Shown here piece after piece: positions 20,601 through 28,214 of a DNA stretch of 64,000 nt. A model generated the notes under the pieces. It ran no database searches. It was not told the origin of the DNA and saw only the letters and a program-made list of their open reading frames with translations. Location of the stretch: NCBI RefSeq assembly GCF_002086815.1, contig NZ_MVID01000013.1:1-64000 (forward strand). Reading direction: 5' to 3'. Numbering within the stretch: position 1 is the first letter of the stretch; every line of letters starts with the position of its first letter. A program made the position numbers and the translations under genes. Source of the DNA: Mycolicibacterium parafortuitum. Lineage in GTDB: Bacteria; Actinomycetota; Actinomycetes; Mycobacteriales; Mycobacteriaceae.

Positions 20601-21100
20601 ACCTCCGGTGCCACCGGAACGCCCGCGGCGGTGAGGGTTTCGACGTAGGCGGCCATCTGCAGCAGTGCCTCGACCTTGACCGAGCGGGCCAGTTTGGTGT
20701 CGCGCAGCCGGTAGCGTCCGTCGTCGTCGAGCACGAGGAAGTCGGCGAAGCCGGCGAACCGGCCGTCGAACATCGCCGCCTGGTAGACGACAGGGGAGCG
20801 GTGCTCGACCGCGCGCAGGGTCTGTTCGGCCGCGGCCGTCAGCCCGGCGACGGTGTAGCGGGGACGGCCGATGACCGTCACCTCGGCGCCGGACTTCAGC
20901 GCGTCCAGGTGCCGCTGCTCGTGTTCGTCACCCAGCGTCGCGGTGCGGGCCAGCAGTTCGTCGTCGCCGGACACCGCGGGACCCCAGCCCAGCCGCGCGT
21001 CGAACGACCGCAGCAGCGCGTACTCACAGCGCGCCGCGGCCGCGAGGTCGGAGGCGCTGTAGATGACACGGTCTTCGCCCGCGTCGGTGGCGACGAACAC
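17651..21100 (-). CDS. RecB-like nuclease fused to SF1 helicase (TM0106 family, Rv1251c-like)
   Basis: A protein of 1149 residues. The N-terminal part (about 1-480) is a TM0106/Cas4-like RecB nuclease with FLVLDDDGRYRLRDTKLA as active-site strand, a CFRCSEC cysteine cluster near residue 217, and an RNase H-like segment (FFDFEGDP). The C-terminal half is a Dna2/UPF1-type helicase with Walker A GPPGTGKT near residue 775, Walker B VIEEAGQ, and late motifs DKFQGQQAPVV and NVAVSRAK. It probably processes DNA ends or repair intermediates. GTG at 21100 has TAAAGT six bases upstream on the minus strand, suggesting leaderless transcription. Length agrees with Rv1251c (about 1139). Confidence 0.92.
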   Translation of the reverse strand: MFVATDAGEDRVIYSASDLAAAARCEYALLRSFDARLGWGPAVSGDDELLARTATLGDEHEQRHLDALKSGAEVTVIGRPRYTVAGLTAAAEQTLRAVEHRSPVVYQAAMFDGRFAGFADFLVLDDDGRYRLRDTKLARSVKVEALLQMAAYVETLTAAGVPVAPEVDLVLGDGTAVSYHVDELLPVYRPRRDALQRLLDDHLAGGRAVTWEDEHIRACFRCSECETQVRDHDDLLLVAGMRVSARARLLDAGITTVRELASHDGPVPELSTRTVTALTAQARLQIAGRVDGKPPYELVDPQPLMVLPDADKGDLFFDFEGDPLWTTDGRDWGLEYLWGVLTLAGSAGSPAQADGFQPFWAHDRTQERKALEDFLKFVRKRHNRYPKMHIYHYAAYEKSTLLRLAGRYGVGEAEVDELLRDGVLVDLYPLVRKSIRVGTENYSIKSLEPLYMGNELRDGEVTTATASITEYARYCDLVAEGRTDDAATVLKEIEEYNRYDCRSTRRLRDWMMARAIESGVPPRGPARVPAGPEPRTVEVDAVERALLKFAGDSISERTPQQHAAAMMAAAKGFHKREDKPFWWGHFDRVNNPVDEWADDSDVFIAERHEIVADWHTPPRARKPQRHLRLFGELANGELAGTMYALYDPPSPVGLADDPDRRGYATVTITGCDDPEAPTEVVIVERQPKDGPVFDQLPFALTPGPPISTAMLQDAVAETASLFAAGLPNLPADALTDIFLRRAPRTRSGAELPRTGDAVADITAALLDLDSSYLAVHGPPGTGKTYTSGQVIAALVTRHHWRIGVVAQSHAVVENLFRDVMAAGVDGARVGKKLHTVSTGWTELDRDDYAQFVCQDGCVVGGTAWDFANANKFDRDSLDLLVIEEAGQFSLANTVAVARAARNLLLLGDPQQLPQVSQGTHREPVDGSALGWLVDGHHTLPPERGYFLDRSYRMHPDVCRAVSKLSYDERLHSHEAVTTARRLDGVAPGVRTLPVDHLGNANESPEEADAIVAEIRRLLGTAWTDKDVTRPLTQDDILIVTPYNAQVVLLRRRLDASDLTDVRAGTVDKFQGQQAPVVFVSMTASSIDDVPRGISFLLNRNRLNVAVSRAKYLAVIVRSPHLTDYLPGTPDRLVELGAFLSLPTCDTPTG

Positions 21101-21136
21101 GCAGCCACTTTAGGTGAGCGCCCCGACACCCCACCG

Positions 21137-21200
21137 CCGCGAAATATCATTCCGGGCAGTGCTCGGCGGCCTCCGCGCAGCCCGGAATGATATTTCGCGG
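21137..21200. terminator. Perfect 21-bp inverted repeat after the lprE-like gene
   Basis: Arms at 21137-21157 and 21180-21200 are exact reverse complements of 21 bases, with a 22-base spacer. The AT-containing core GAAATATCATTCC is unusual against the GC-rich background. It begins seven bases past the stop codon of the lipoprotein gene on the minus strand and lies 37 bases upstream of the helicase start. It has no T tract. It could act as an intrinsic-type terminator, a mobile palindromic element, or an operator for the helicase gene. Confidence 0.6.
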
Positions 21201-21206
21201 GCAACC

Positions 21207-21767
21207 TCAGCCGGGCGTGTTGCCGATCAGTTCGACGCCGCTGCCGTTCCAGCGGAACCTGACCACGCTGTCGAGGCCGGGCACGCCGCTGGAGTACTTC
21301 AGCGCGATGGTGTCCCCGGTGGTCTGGGTGCTGTCGAGGTCGTTGAAGCCGTACGTGTCCGGAACACCCGTCGGGATGAACTTGCCCTGGTGGAACAGCA
21401 CCGCGCGGGTGTTCGGGTTGGACTGGTTGGTGTTGGCCTTGACGATCACCGCCGACAGCTGGGCGCACTCGTTGTAGTTGCCCGCCAGCGGCTCGGGGTT
21501 CCATGCCTGACCACTGCGCGGGTCGCGGGGCAGCTCCGACACCGCCTTGGCGATCTCGGGCGCGGCCAGGTCGGTGGCGCACGGATCGTCGGCGGGCGCA
21601 GGGCCCGGTGGCGGTCCGGCGGGCGGCGGAGACGCGGGAGCCGCCGGCGCCGCGCTGACCGGCGCGGTCTGGTCCGGTGTCTTGGACACCGTGGAGTCGC
21701 CCGGACTGCACGCCGTGACGGTGAGTGCCGCCGCCACCACACAGATGTTGGTCGCCGCCCAATTCAC
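21207..21767 (-). CDS. lprE: LprE-like lipoprotein
   Basis: The 186-residue protein has a short signal segment and lipobox VTAC, with predicted acylated Cys near residue 18. A Pro/Ala-rich linker follows, then a globular domain with an odd pair of cysteines (DDPCATD and YNECAQL) that probably pair. The mature domain resembles the mycobacterial LppP/LprE family, which has been linked to surface display but has no assigned enzyme activity. GTG at 21767 has TACGGT exactly seven bases upstream on the minus strand; GTG at 21776 lies inside that hexamer and is therefore disfavoured. By order it corresponds to Rv1252c. Confidence 0.78.
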   Translation of the reverse strand: MNWAATNICVVAAALTVTACSPGDSTVSKTPDQTAPVSAAPAAPASPPPAGPPPGPAPADDPCATDLAAPEIAKAVSELPRDPRSGQAWNPEPLAGNYNECAQLSAVIVKANTNQSNPNTRAVLFHQGKFIPTGVPDTYGFNDLDSTQTTGDTIALKYSSGVPGLDSVVRFRWNGSGVELIGNTPG

Positions 21768-21873
21768 GTTGGGCACCGTACGGCAGTCCGGGTGGCCGTG
21801 GGGCAAGGCTCGCCCGGGCCAGAAATCACCGTCGGCCGAATCATCGTCTTTCACGCACTAGACTTCTCCCTCG

Positions 21874-23562
21874 ATGACGTCTACAAACGCGGAGCCCGAC
21901 CCCGCTGCCCTGACCTTTGCCGACCTGCAGATTCACCCTGCGGTGCTGAAGGCTGTCGCCGACGTCGGCTACGAATCACCCTCACCGATCCAGGCCGCCA
22001 CCATCCCGGCCATCCTGAACGGCTCCGATGTGGTCGGCCTCGCACAGACCGGCACCGGCAAGACCGCCGCGTTCGCGATCCCGATCCTGTCCAAGATCGA
22101 CACCGAGAGCCGCAACACCCAGGCCCTGGTGCTGGCCCCGACCCGTGAGCTCGCGCTGCAGGTCGCCGAGGCGTTCGGCCGTTACGGCGCCCAACTGCGC
22201 GTCAACGTGCTGCCGATCTATGGCGGCTCGTCCTACGTGCCGCAGCTGGCCGGACTCAAGCGCGGCGCGCAGGTCGTCGTCGGCACCCCGGGCCGGGTGA
22301 TCGACCACCTGGAGAAGGGCAGCCTGGACCTCTCGCATCTGGATTACCTGGTGCTCGACGAGGCCGACGAGATGCTGCAGATGGGCTTCGCCGAGGATGT
22401 CGAGCGCATCCTGGCCGACACCCCCGAGTACAAGCAGGTCGCGTTGTTCTCCGCGACCATGCCGCCGGCGATCAAGAAGATCACCGCCAAGTACCTGCAC
22501 GATCCGGTCGAGGTCACCGTCAAGTCCAAGACCCAGACCGCCGAGAACATCACCCAGCGCTACTTCCTGGTGTCGTATCCGCGCAAGATGGATGCGCTGA
22601 CCCGGCTGCTGGAGACCGAGCAGGGCGACGCGATGATCGTGTTCGTCCGCACCAAGCAAGCCACCGAGGAGGTGGCCGAGAAGCTGCGCGCCCGCGGGTT
22701 CGCGGCCGCGGCCATCAACGGCGACATCCCGCAGGCCGTCCGTGAGCGCACCATCAGCCAGCTCAAGGACGGCACCATCGACATCCTGGTGGCGACGGAT
22801 GTCGCCGCCCGCGGTCTGGACGTCGAGCGGATCTCGCACGTCGTCAACTTCGACATCCCGCACGATCCCGAGTCCTACGTGCACCGCATCGGGCGCACCG
22901 GGCGTGCCGGACGGTCCGGCACGGCGCTGCTGTTCGTGACGCCGCGGGAACGGCACCTGCTCGGGGCGATCGAGCGCGTCACCCGGCAGAAGCTGGTGGA
23001 GTCCGAACTGCCGTCGGTCGACGACGTCAACGAGAAGCGGGTCGCGAAGTTCCGCGACTCGATCACCGACGCGCTGGACAAGCCCGGCATCGACCTGTTC
23101 CGCACACTGGTGGAGGGCTACGAGCGCGACCACGACGTCCCGATGGCCGACATCGCCGCGGCGCTGGCGCTGCAGAGCCGCAACGGCGAAGAGTTCCTGA
23201 TGACGGAGCCGCCGCCGGAGAAGCGCCGGGAGCGGCCGGATCGTGGCGAGCGCGGCGACGCCGCGCCGCGTAAGCCGCGCGAGCGGCGCAGCGATCTCGC
23301 GACCTACCGCATCTCGGTCGGCAAGCGGCACAAGGTCGCGCCCGGCGCGATCGTCGGCGCCATCGCCAACGAGGGCGGACTGCACCGCAGCGACTTCGGG
23401 CACATCACCATCAAGATGGACCACTCGCTGGTGGAGTTGCCCGCCAAACTGTCCGGGAAGACGCTGAAGGCGTTGGAGAACACCAAGATCCAGGGCCAAC
23501 TGATCCAGCTGCAGCCCGATCGCGCGCCGAAACCTCACAGAGGGAAGCACAAGACGACGTGA
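21874..23562 (+). CDS. deaD: ATP-dependent DEAD-box RNA helicase (DeaD/CsdA)
   Basis: The 562-residue helicase has a Q-motif region (TFADLQIHPAVLKAV), Walker A AQTGTGKT near residue 57, DEAD near 161, SAT near 193, and HRIGRTGRAG near 337. A C-terminal DbpA-like RNA-binding domain (about 480-550) begins YRISVGKRHKVAPG, preceded by a basic Arg/Glu-rich linker. This architecture matches DeaD, which remodels structured RNA during ribosome assembly and cold stress. Length is that of Rv1253 (563). TAGACT lies nine bases before ATG 21874. Its stop overlaps the start of the acyltransferase gene (GTGA), so the two are likely co-translated. Confidence 0.95.
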   Translation: MTSTNAEPDPAALTFADLQIHPAVLKAVADVGYESPSPIQAATIPAILNGSDVVGLAQTGTGKTAAFAIPILSKIDTESRNTQALVLAPTRELALQVAEAFGRYGAQLRVNVLPIYGGSSYVPQLAGLKRGAQVVVGTPGRVIDHLEKGSLDLSHLDYLVLDEADEMLQMGFAEDVERILADTPEYKQVALFSATMPPAIKKITAKYLHDPVEVTVKSKTQTAENITQRYFLVSYPRKMDALTRLLETEQGDAMIVFVRTKQATEEVAEKLRARGFAAAAINGDIPQAVRERTISQLKDGTIDILVATDVAARGLDVERISHVVNFDIPHDPESYVHRIGRTGRAGRSGTALLFVTPRERHLLGAIERVTRQKLVESELPSVDDVNEKRVAKFRDSITDALDKPGIDLFRTLVEGYERDHDVPMADIAAALALQSRNGEEFLMTEPPPEKRRERPDRGERGDAAPRKPRERRSDLATYRISVGKRHKVAPGAIVGAIANEGGLHRSDFGHITIKMDHSLVELPAKLSGKTLKALENTKIQGQLIQLQPDRAPKPHRGKHKTT

Positions 23563-24710
23563 CCGTGTTTTCTCGGCCGCCCGGTTCCGGCATCGACGCC
23601 GCCGGCGGCCTGGAGTCCGTCACGCGTGAACGCGTCTCGTCGCTGACCGGGATCCGCGCGGTCGCGGCGCTGTTGGTGGTGCTGACCCACGCCGCCTACA
23701 CCACGGGTAAATACCCGCAGGGCTATGTGGGCCTGGTGTATTCGCGCATGGAGATCGGGGTGCCGATCTTCTTCGTACTGTCCGGATTCCTGCTGTTCCT
23801 GCCGTGGGTGACGGCAGCACACGCCGGCCAGGCACCTCCGTCGGTGCGCCGGTACGCGTGGCACCGGGTGCGGCGCATCATGCCCGCCTACGTGGTCACG
23901 GTGCTCGCGGCGTATCTCGTCTATCACTTTCGCACCGCGGGCCCGAACCCCGGCCACACCTGGGAAGGCCTGTTTCGCAACCTCACGCTGACCCAGATTT
24001 ACACCGACGACTACCTGTATTCGTTTCTGCACCAAGGGCTTACCCAGATGTGGAGCCTGGCGGTCGAGGTCGCGTTCTACGTGGTGCTTCCGGCGCTGGC
24101 GTATCTGCTCCTGGTGGTGCTGTGCCGGCGGCAGTGGCGGCCCGGGCTGCTGCTGACCGGGCTGGTGGCGTTGGCGCTGGTGTCCCCGGCGTGGCTGTGG
24201 CTGGTGCACTCGACCGATTTCCTGCCCGACGGTGCGCGGCTGTGGTTGCCGGGATATCTGGCGTGGTTCGTCGGCGGGATGATCCTCGCCGCGCTGCATC
24301 CTCTCGGGGTGCGCGCCTACGCCGCGGTGTGCGTGCCGCTGGCCGTCGTCAGCTACCTGATCGCGTCGACCCCGATCGCGGGCGAGCCGACGACCTCACC
24401 CGCCGCGCTGCACGAGGCGCTCGTCAAGACCGCGTTCTACGCCGCGATCGCGACGCTGGTGGTTGCCCCGCTCGCGCTCGGCAACACCGGGTGGTACTCG
24501 CGATTCATGGCGAGCAGACCGATGGTCTTCCTCGGCGAGATCTCCTACGAGATCTTCCTGATCCACCTCGTCACGATGGAACTCGTCATGGTCGAGATCA
24601 TGCGCAAGCCGGTCTACACCGGGTCGATGTGGCAGTTGTTCTTCGGCACGATGATCGTGACGATCCCGCTGGCCTGGGTGCTGCACCGGTTCACCCGCGT
24701 ACGGACCTGA
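23559..24710 (+). CDS. Acyltransferase-3 family membrane protein
   Basis: A 383-residue integral membrane acyltransferase of the OafA/acyltransferase-3 family. The N-terminal motif LTGIRAVAALLVVLTHA contains the conserved Arg and His. FFVLSGFLL follows in the next helix and RRIMPAYVV after it. About ten hydrophobic segments run to the basic end. Such enzymes transfer acetyl or other acyl groups onto envelope glycans or lipids. GTG at 23559 overlaps the deaD stop by four bases. Size and order match Rv1254. The acceptor substrate is unknown. Confidence 0.9.
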   Translation: MTVFSRPPGSGIDAAGGLESVTRERVSSLTGIRAVAALLVVLTHAAYTTGKYPQGYVGLVYSRMEIGVPIFFVLSGFLLFLPWVTAAHAGQAPPSVRRYAWHRVRRIMPAYVVTVLAAYLVYHFRTAGPNPGHTWEGLFRNLTLTQIYTDDYLYSFLHQGLTQMWSLAVEVAFYVVLPALAYLLLVVLCRRQWRPGLLLTGLVALALVSPAWLWLVHSTDFLPDGARLWLPGYLAWFVGGMILAALHPLGVRAYAAVCVPLAVVSYLIASTPIAGEPTTSPAALHEALVKTAFYAAIATLVVAPLALGNTGWYSRFMASRPMVFLGEISYEIFLIHLVTMELVMVEIMRKPVYTGSMWQLFFGTMIVTIPLAWVLHRFTRVRT

Positions 24711-24738
24711 CGCGGGGCGTCGACACTCACCGGAGAAG

Positions 24739-24757
24739 TTAGGTTATCTTGGCCTAA
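24739..24757 (+). promoter_or_regulatory. IdeR/DtxR-like iron box upstream of SIP gene
   Basis: The 19 bases TTAGGTTATCTTGGCCTAA match the canonical mycobacterial iron box at 14 of 19 positions, with both ends exact. They lie 23 bases before the siderophore-interacting protein's start. IdeR-Fe2+ repression is the natural inference. Confidence 0.65.
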
Positions 24758-24779
24758 GTATTCGAAGGGGTGATGGTTC

Positions 24780-25496
24780 ATGTCGGACACCAAGTTGTCA
24801 CGCGGGTTCGCCGGTGCGGTGCTCAAGCTGCTGCGGGCGGGTGACTACGAGCTGACGGTGACCGGCCGCACCGAGGTCAGCCCGCACTATCTGCGGCTGA
24901 GCTTCCGCGCCGGGGGATTGCTGGACGACCGTCCACTGCACCCCACGCAGTGGGTCCGGCTGTGGTTCTCCGATGCGGGCAAGCTGCACCAGCGCGGATA
25001 CACCCTGGTCAATCCCGACCCGGCCAACGACAGCGTCGACATCGAGTTCGCGCTGCACGACGGTGTCGCGTCCAACTGGGCCGAGCGCGCACAGCCGGGC
25101 GACACCATCGAGGCGACCGTGCTCGGCAGCAACTTCACGCTGCCCGAGCCGCGCCCGGCGGGCTACGTGATCGTCGGCGACACCGCGTCGCTGCCGGCGA
25201 TCAACTCGCTGCTCGACGCGATCGGCGACGCACCGGCGCGGATCTTCCTGGAGGCCGCACACGACGACGACAAGCAGCTGCCGGTGCGCCGTCCCGCCGA
25301 CGTGACGTGGGTGGACCGCAAGAACTCCGGCGAGGCGCTGGTCGAGGCCGTCGGCGCGGCGGCCTTCGACGCCGCCGACCACTTCGGCTGGGTCGCCTGC
25401 GACAACCGCACCACGCGCGCGGTGGCCAAGCTGATGCGCGAGGACTACAAGATCGCGCGCAAATCGATCAAGGCACAGGCCTACTGGGTCGCCTGA
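24780..25496 (+). CDS. Siderophore-interacting protein (FAD-linked ferric reductase, SIP/ViuB family)
   Basis: The 238-residue cytoplasmic flavoprotein has an FAD-binding beta-barrel with a flavin motif in RGYTLVNPD (ViuB-type RxYT). The NAD(P)H-binding SIP domain contains VIVGDTASLPAINSLL and ends WVACDNRTTRAVAKLMREDY and KAQAYWV. It would release iron from ferric siderophores by reduction. ATG at 24780 follows AAGGGG. An iron box immediately upstream supports iron control. The last 16 bases overlap the converging tetR-type gene. It is an extra gene relative to M. tuberculosis, where the Rv1254 and Rv1255c counterparts adjoin. Confidence 0.9.
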   Translation: MSDTKLSRGFAGAVLKLLRAGDYELTVTGRTEVSPHYLRLSFRAGGLLDDRPLHPTQWVRLWFSDAGKLHQRGYTLVNPDPANDSVDIEFALHDGVASNWAERAQPGDTIEATVLGSNFTLPEPRPAGYVIVGDTASLPAINSLLDAIGDAPARIFLEAAHDDDKQLPVRRPADVTWVDRKNSGEALVEAVGAAAFDAADHFGWVACDNRTTRAVAKLMREDYKIARKSIKAQAYWVA

Positions 25497-26068
25497 TCGG
25501 CGCGTTGCGGAAGCACGATCGGCACGACGAACTCTTCGAGCATCGCGCGCTCGTCCGCCTCGTCGTGCCCGGGGAACAGCATCAGCGAGGTCATCACCCG
25601 GACCAGCCAGCGGGCCCGGTGCGCGACGAGTTCGGCGTCGTCGGGTCCGAGTGAGATCACGAACGCCTCGGTCAGTGCCTTGATCACCTCGGACTGCTCG
25701 GCCATCTCGGCCCCGATCGGGCGCTGGGTGGTGGCGAACCACGAGGACAGCGCCGGGCTTTCGCGCACATTGCGCAGCGAGGTCAGCATGCCTTCGATCA
25801 GTCGCTCACGCGGGTCGTCGAACGACATGATGTGCTCGGTCATCTCGCGGTACAGGCGGTAGCTCTCGCGGTGCACGTAGGCCGTGTAGAGGGCTTCCCG
25901 GTTCTCGAAGTAGCGGTACAGCGTGGCCCGTGAACAGCCTGCGGCCGCGGCGATCTCGTGCATGCCGACCGTCGCCGCCGGCTGTGCGGCGAACAGCTCA
26001 CCGGCCGCGTCCAGAATCCGGTCGGCGGCGACCTCGGTGCGCCGGGCCGCCAGCCAATCGCCGGCCAT
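25481..26068 (-). CDS. TetR-family regulator (Rv1255c-like), probable CYP130 repressor
   Basis: The 195-residue regulator has an N-terminal TetR helix-turn-helix, roughly residues 15-60, with the typical TVGMHEIAAAAGCSRATLYRYF. The C-terminal ligand domain is helical and acidic near its end. ATG at 26068 shares a base with the TGA stop of the upstream P450 gene (TGATG), so the pair is co-transcribed and translationally coupled. Position matches Rv1255c. A 20-bp dyad that covers part of the -35 element and the spacer of the cyp130 promoter is the probable operator, which would make the operon self-regulated. Confidence 0.9.
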   Translation of the reverse strand: MAGDWLAARRTEVAADRILDAAGELFAAQPAATVGMHEIAAAAGCSRATLYRYFENREALYTAYVHRESYRLYREMTEHIMSFDDPRERLIEGMLTSLRNVRESPALSSWFATTQRPIGAEMAEQSEVIKALTEAFVISLGPDDAELVAHRARWLVRVMTSLMLFPGHDEADERAMLEEFVVPIVLPQRADQATQ

Positions 26069-27309
26069 CAGCCCACCACCGTGAACGGCACCGCCAGCGG
26101 GCGCCGGACATAACTGCCGCCCGACCACACGATCCCGGCGTCGTCGACCTCGAAATCCGGTATCCGGGTGAGTAGTTCGGTCAGTGTCACCCGGGACTGC
26201 ATACGGGCGGCGGCGGCGCCCAGGCAGTGGTGGGCGCCGTGGCTGAACGTCAGGATGTTGCGTGGCTTGCGGGTGACGTCGAGTTCTCCTGCCGTGTCGC
26301 CGAATTGGCGTTCGTCACGGTTGCCGGACCCGTAGAGGAACATCGCCCGGCGGCCCTGCGGGATCGTCACCTCGCCGATCGTCACATCCCGGGTCACCGT
26401 GCGGCCCAGCATCTGTACCGGCGAGGTCAGCCGCAGGAACTCGTCGACGGAGTCGGGGATGAGCTCCGGTTGCTCGCACAGCAGCCTGCGCTGATCCGGT
26501 CGCTGGTGCAGCAGTTGCACTGAGCCGCCGAGCATTCCGGTGGTGGTGTCGTTGCCGCCGGTGACCATCGTGAACGTGAACGCCAGGATCGACAGCACGC
26601 CCGAGATGTCGCCGTCGGCGCCGACGCCGGCCGCGACCAGGTGTGAAACCGTGTCGTCCTCGGGTTCGACCCGACGGCGCTCGATCAGCGCGGTGAAGTA
26701 GCCCATCATCTCGCCGAGCGCATCGCCGAGAGTGCCCAGCGCGCCGCCGATTCCGCCCTCGCTGGTGTTGGCGGCGACGATCGCGTCGGTCCAGCCGTCG
26801 AACTTGCCGCGGTCTTCCTCGGGCACGCCGAGATAGTGCGCGACGACCATCGACGGCAGCGGTTTGAACAGCTCGGCGACGATGTCTCCGCCGCCGGCGG
26901 CCCTGAGGCGCTCGATCCGCTCGACCACGTATTCGCGGACCTTGGGTTCGACGGCCTCCACCTGGCGTGGGGTGAATCCGCGTGCGACGAGCTTGCGGAA
27001 CTCGGTGTGCACCGGCGGATCCTGCATCACCATCGGCGGATTGTCGGCGAGCCCGATCAGCTCCAGCTCGCCGTAGTTCACCGTGAGGCCCTGCGCCGAC
27101 GAGAACGTCTCGTGGTCGCGGGCCGCGGCCCAGATGTCGGCATGGCGGGACAGCACGTAGAAATCGTGCTCTGGCCGGTCGTCGGGGACGACGTGGTGCA
27201 CCGGGTCGTGGTCGCGCAGCGCCCGGTACATCGGCCACGGATCACGCCAGGTGTCGGCCGTGGCCAGCTCGAACCTGGCCGGCGAGCCGTGAGACAGAAG
27301 TGCGACCAT
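26068..27309 (-). CDS. cyp130: Cytochrome P450 CYP130
   Basis: The 413-residue soluble bacterial P450 has oxygen-activation I-helix sequence TGGNDTTTG near residue 253, a K-helix ExxR-type region, and the heme loop FSHGAHHCLG with the proximal cysteine near residue 364. The N-terminal stretch ATADTWRDPWPMYRALRDHDPVHHVVP is very close to that remembered for M. tuberculosis CYP130 (Rv1256c). The family binds azoles and N-arylamides; the natural substrate is unknown. A near-consensus promoter (TTGACA, 17-base spacer, TACCCA) puts the transcription start close to ATG 27309. It is the first gene of a two-gene operon with its regulator. Confidence 0.95.
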   Translation of the reverse strand: MVALLSHGSPARFELATADTWRDPWPMYRALRDHDPVHHVVPDDRPEHDFYVLSRHADIWAAARDHETFSSAQGLTVNYGELELIGLADNPPMVMQDPPVHTEFRKLVARGFTPRQVEAVEPKVREYVVERIERLRAAGGGDIVAELFKPLPSMVVAHYLGVPEEDRGKFDGWTDAIVAANTSEGGIGGALGTLGDALGEMMGYFTALIERRRVEPEDDTVSHLVAAGVGADGDISGVLSILAFTFTMVTGGNDTTTGMLGGSVQLLHQRPDQRRLLCEQPELIPDSVDEFLRLTSPVQMLGRTVTRDVTIGEVTIPQGRRAMFLYGSGNRDERQFGDTAGELDVTRKPRNILTFSHGAHHCLGAAAARMQSRVTLTELLTRIPDFEVDDAGIVWSGGSYVRRPLAVPFTVVG

Positions 27310-27315
27310 GTCTTA

Positions 27316-27344
27316 TGGGTACGACACATTCGAGAAGATGTCAA
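27316..27344 (-). promoter_or_regulatory. cyp130 promoter with embedded 20-bp operator
   Basis: On the minus strand TTGACA (27339-27344) and TACCCA (27316-27321) are separated by 17 bases. Between and overlapping them, 27323-27342 reads GACA-N2-TTC-N2-GAA-N2-TGTC, a perfect interrupted dyad. A TetR dimer bound there would block RNA polymerase. The neighbouring TetR gene is the likely ligand-responsive repressor. Confidence 0.65.
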
Positions 27345-27568
27345 TCATTCGTGGGGTTCTCATCGATCGCGGATCTCAGTGTCGATGGCGAACGGGCAGA
27401 TCTGCTAACGCTGCGCAGCGCCGGTCGGCCGGGCGCAGCCCAGCGCCGCTGATGCCGCTCCGACGTCGGTTGAGAGATTCCGGTGATCATCACCCCGACG
27501 CGCATTTGCCGGCCTCGATGTTCAGCGAGACGATGACGGAAACAGTGGCCGACGTCGTTTCGTGGTCA

Positions 27569-28159
27569 TCACATGATGCTCGCTCCGCCATCGACGACCA
27601 GCGTGGCGCCGGTGATGAAGCTCGCGCGACTGGAGGCGAGGAAGGCGATTGCTTCGGCGATTTCAGCGGGTTTGCCGGCGCGTCCCAGGGGATTCGGCTC
27701 CGCCGGTATCCGCGTCACCACGGTGTTGACGCGGATACCCGCGGAGCCGAACTCGGCGGCCCAGGTTCGGGTCAGCGCGGCGACGGCACCTGTCGCCGCC
27801 GACGCGACGTTGACGATCGCTCCGCCACCGTGGCGGGTCATGCAGGGGGCGACCGCGGCCACCAAAAAGTACAGACCGGCCAATGCGTCAACGTCCACGA
27901 CGTCGGCGTTGTTGACCAGGATGTCGACCGGCACCTGCCGGGCGAGGTGGTCGACGGATTCCAGGTCGGCCAGGTCAGCGGCGATGAACCGGGCGCCTGG
28001 ACCGAGTTCGTCCACGGCGGCCCGGCCTGCGCCCGCCTGTCGGCCGCTGAGGATGAGCTGAGCACCGGCCTGCTTGAGCAGGCGTGCGGTGACCCGTCCG
28101 AGTTCCGAGGCGCAGTCGGTCACCAGGGCCGTTCGTCCCGGCTCCTCCGAAGTGCTCAC
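27569..28159 (-). CDS. Degenerate short-chain dehydrogenase lacking the catalytic Tyr-Lys
   Basis: The frame is open for 196 residues and clearly descends from an SDR. It has [24 protein letters not shown] and a C-terminus [13 protein letters not shown] that closely follow the intact SDR at 33236-33958. Three in-frame deletions of about 14-16 residues are apparent, and one removes the whole YxxxK segment. The cofactor loop TGxxxGIG is changed to TDCASELG. The segment around residues 145-165 is encoded by a quasi-palindrome. It is therefore not a normal SDR enzyme and may be a decaying gene or a non-catalytic protein. GTG at 28159 follows GGGAG; ATG at 28183 is the alternative start. Confidence 0.6.
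   Translation of the reverse strand: MSTSEEPGRTALVTDCASELGRVTARLLKQAGAQLILSGRQAGAGRAAVDELGPGARFIAADLADLESVDHLARQVPVDILVNNADVVDVDALAGLYFLVAAVAPCMTRHGGGAIVNVASAATGAVAALTRTWAAEFGSAGIRVNTVVTRIPAEPNPLGRAGKPAEIAEAIAFLASSRASFITGATLVVDGGASIM
27693..27751. repeat. 59-bp quasi-palindrome inside the degenerate SDR gene
   Basis: Arms 27693-27721 and 27723-27751 are reverse complements at 27 of 29 positions around a single central base. On the minus strand the 27723-27751 arm encodes the conserved SDR strand FGSAGIRVN. The other arm encodes TRIPAEPN, which has no counterpart in the family. The second arm looks like an inverted copy of the first. Confidence 0.85.
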
Positions 28160-28214
28160 AACCTGCACTCCCTTCGGTGGCATTCGACCACAGTGGCAGT
28201 CGGGGCACCGGCAG

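Noticed and set aside
27310..27568. Hidden gene in the gap between cyp130 and the decayed SDR
   Set aside because: Only short frames without start signals or recognisable protein are seen. Beyond the cyp130 promoter I found nothing to support a gene.
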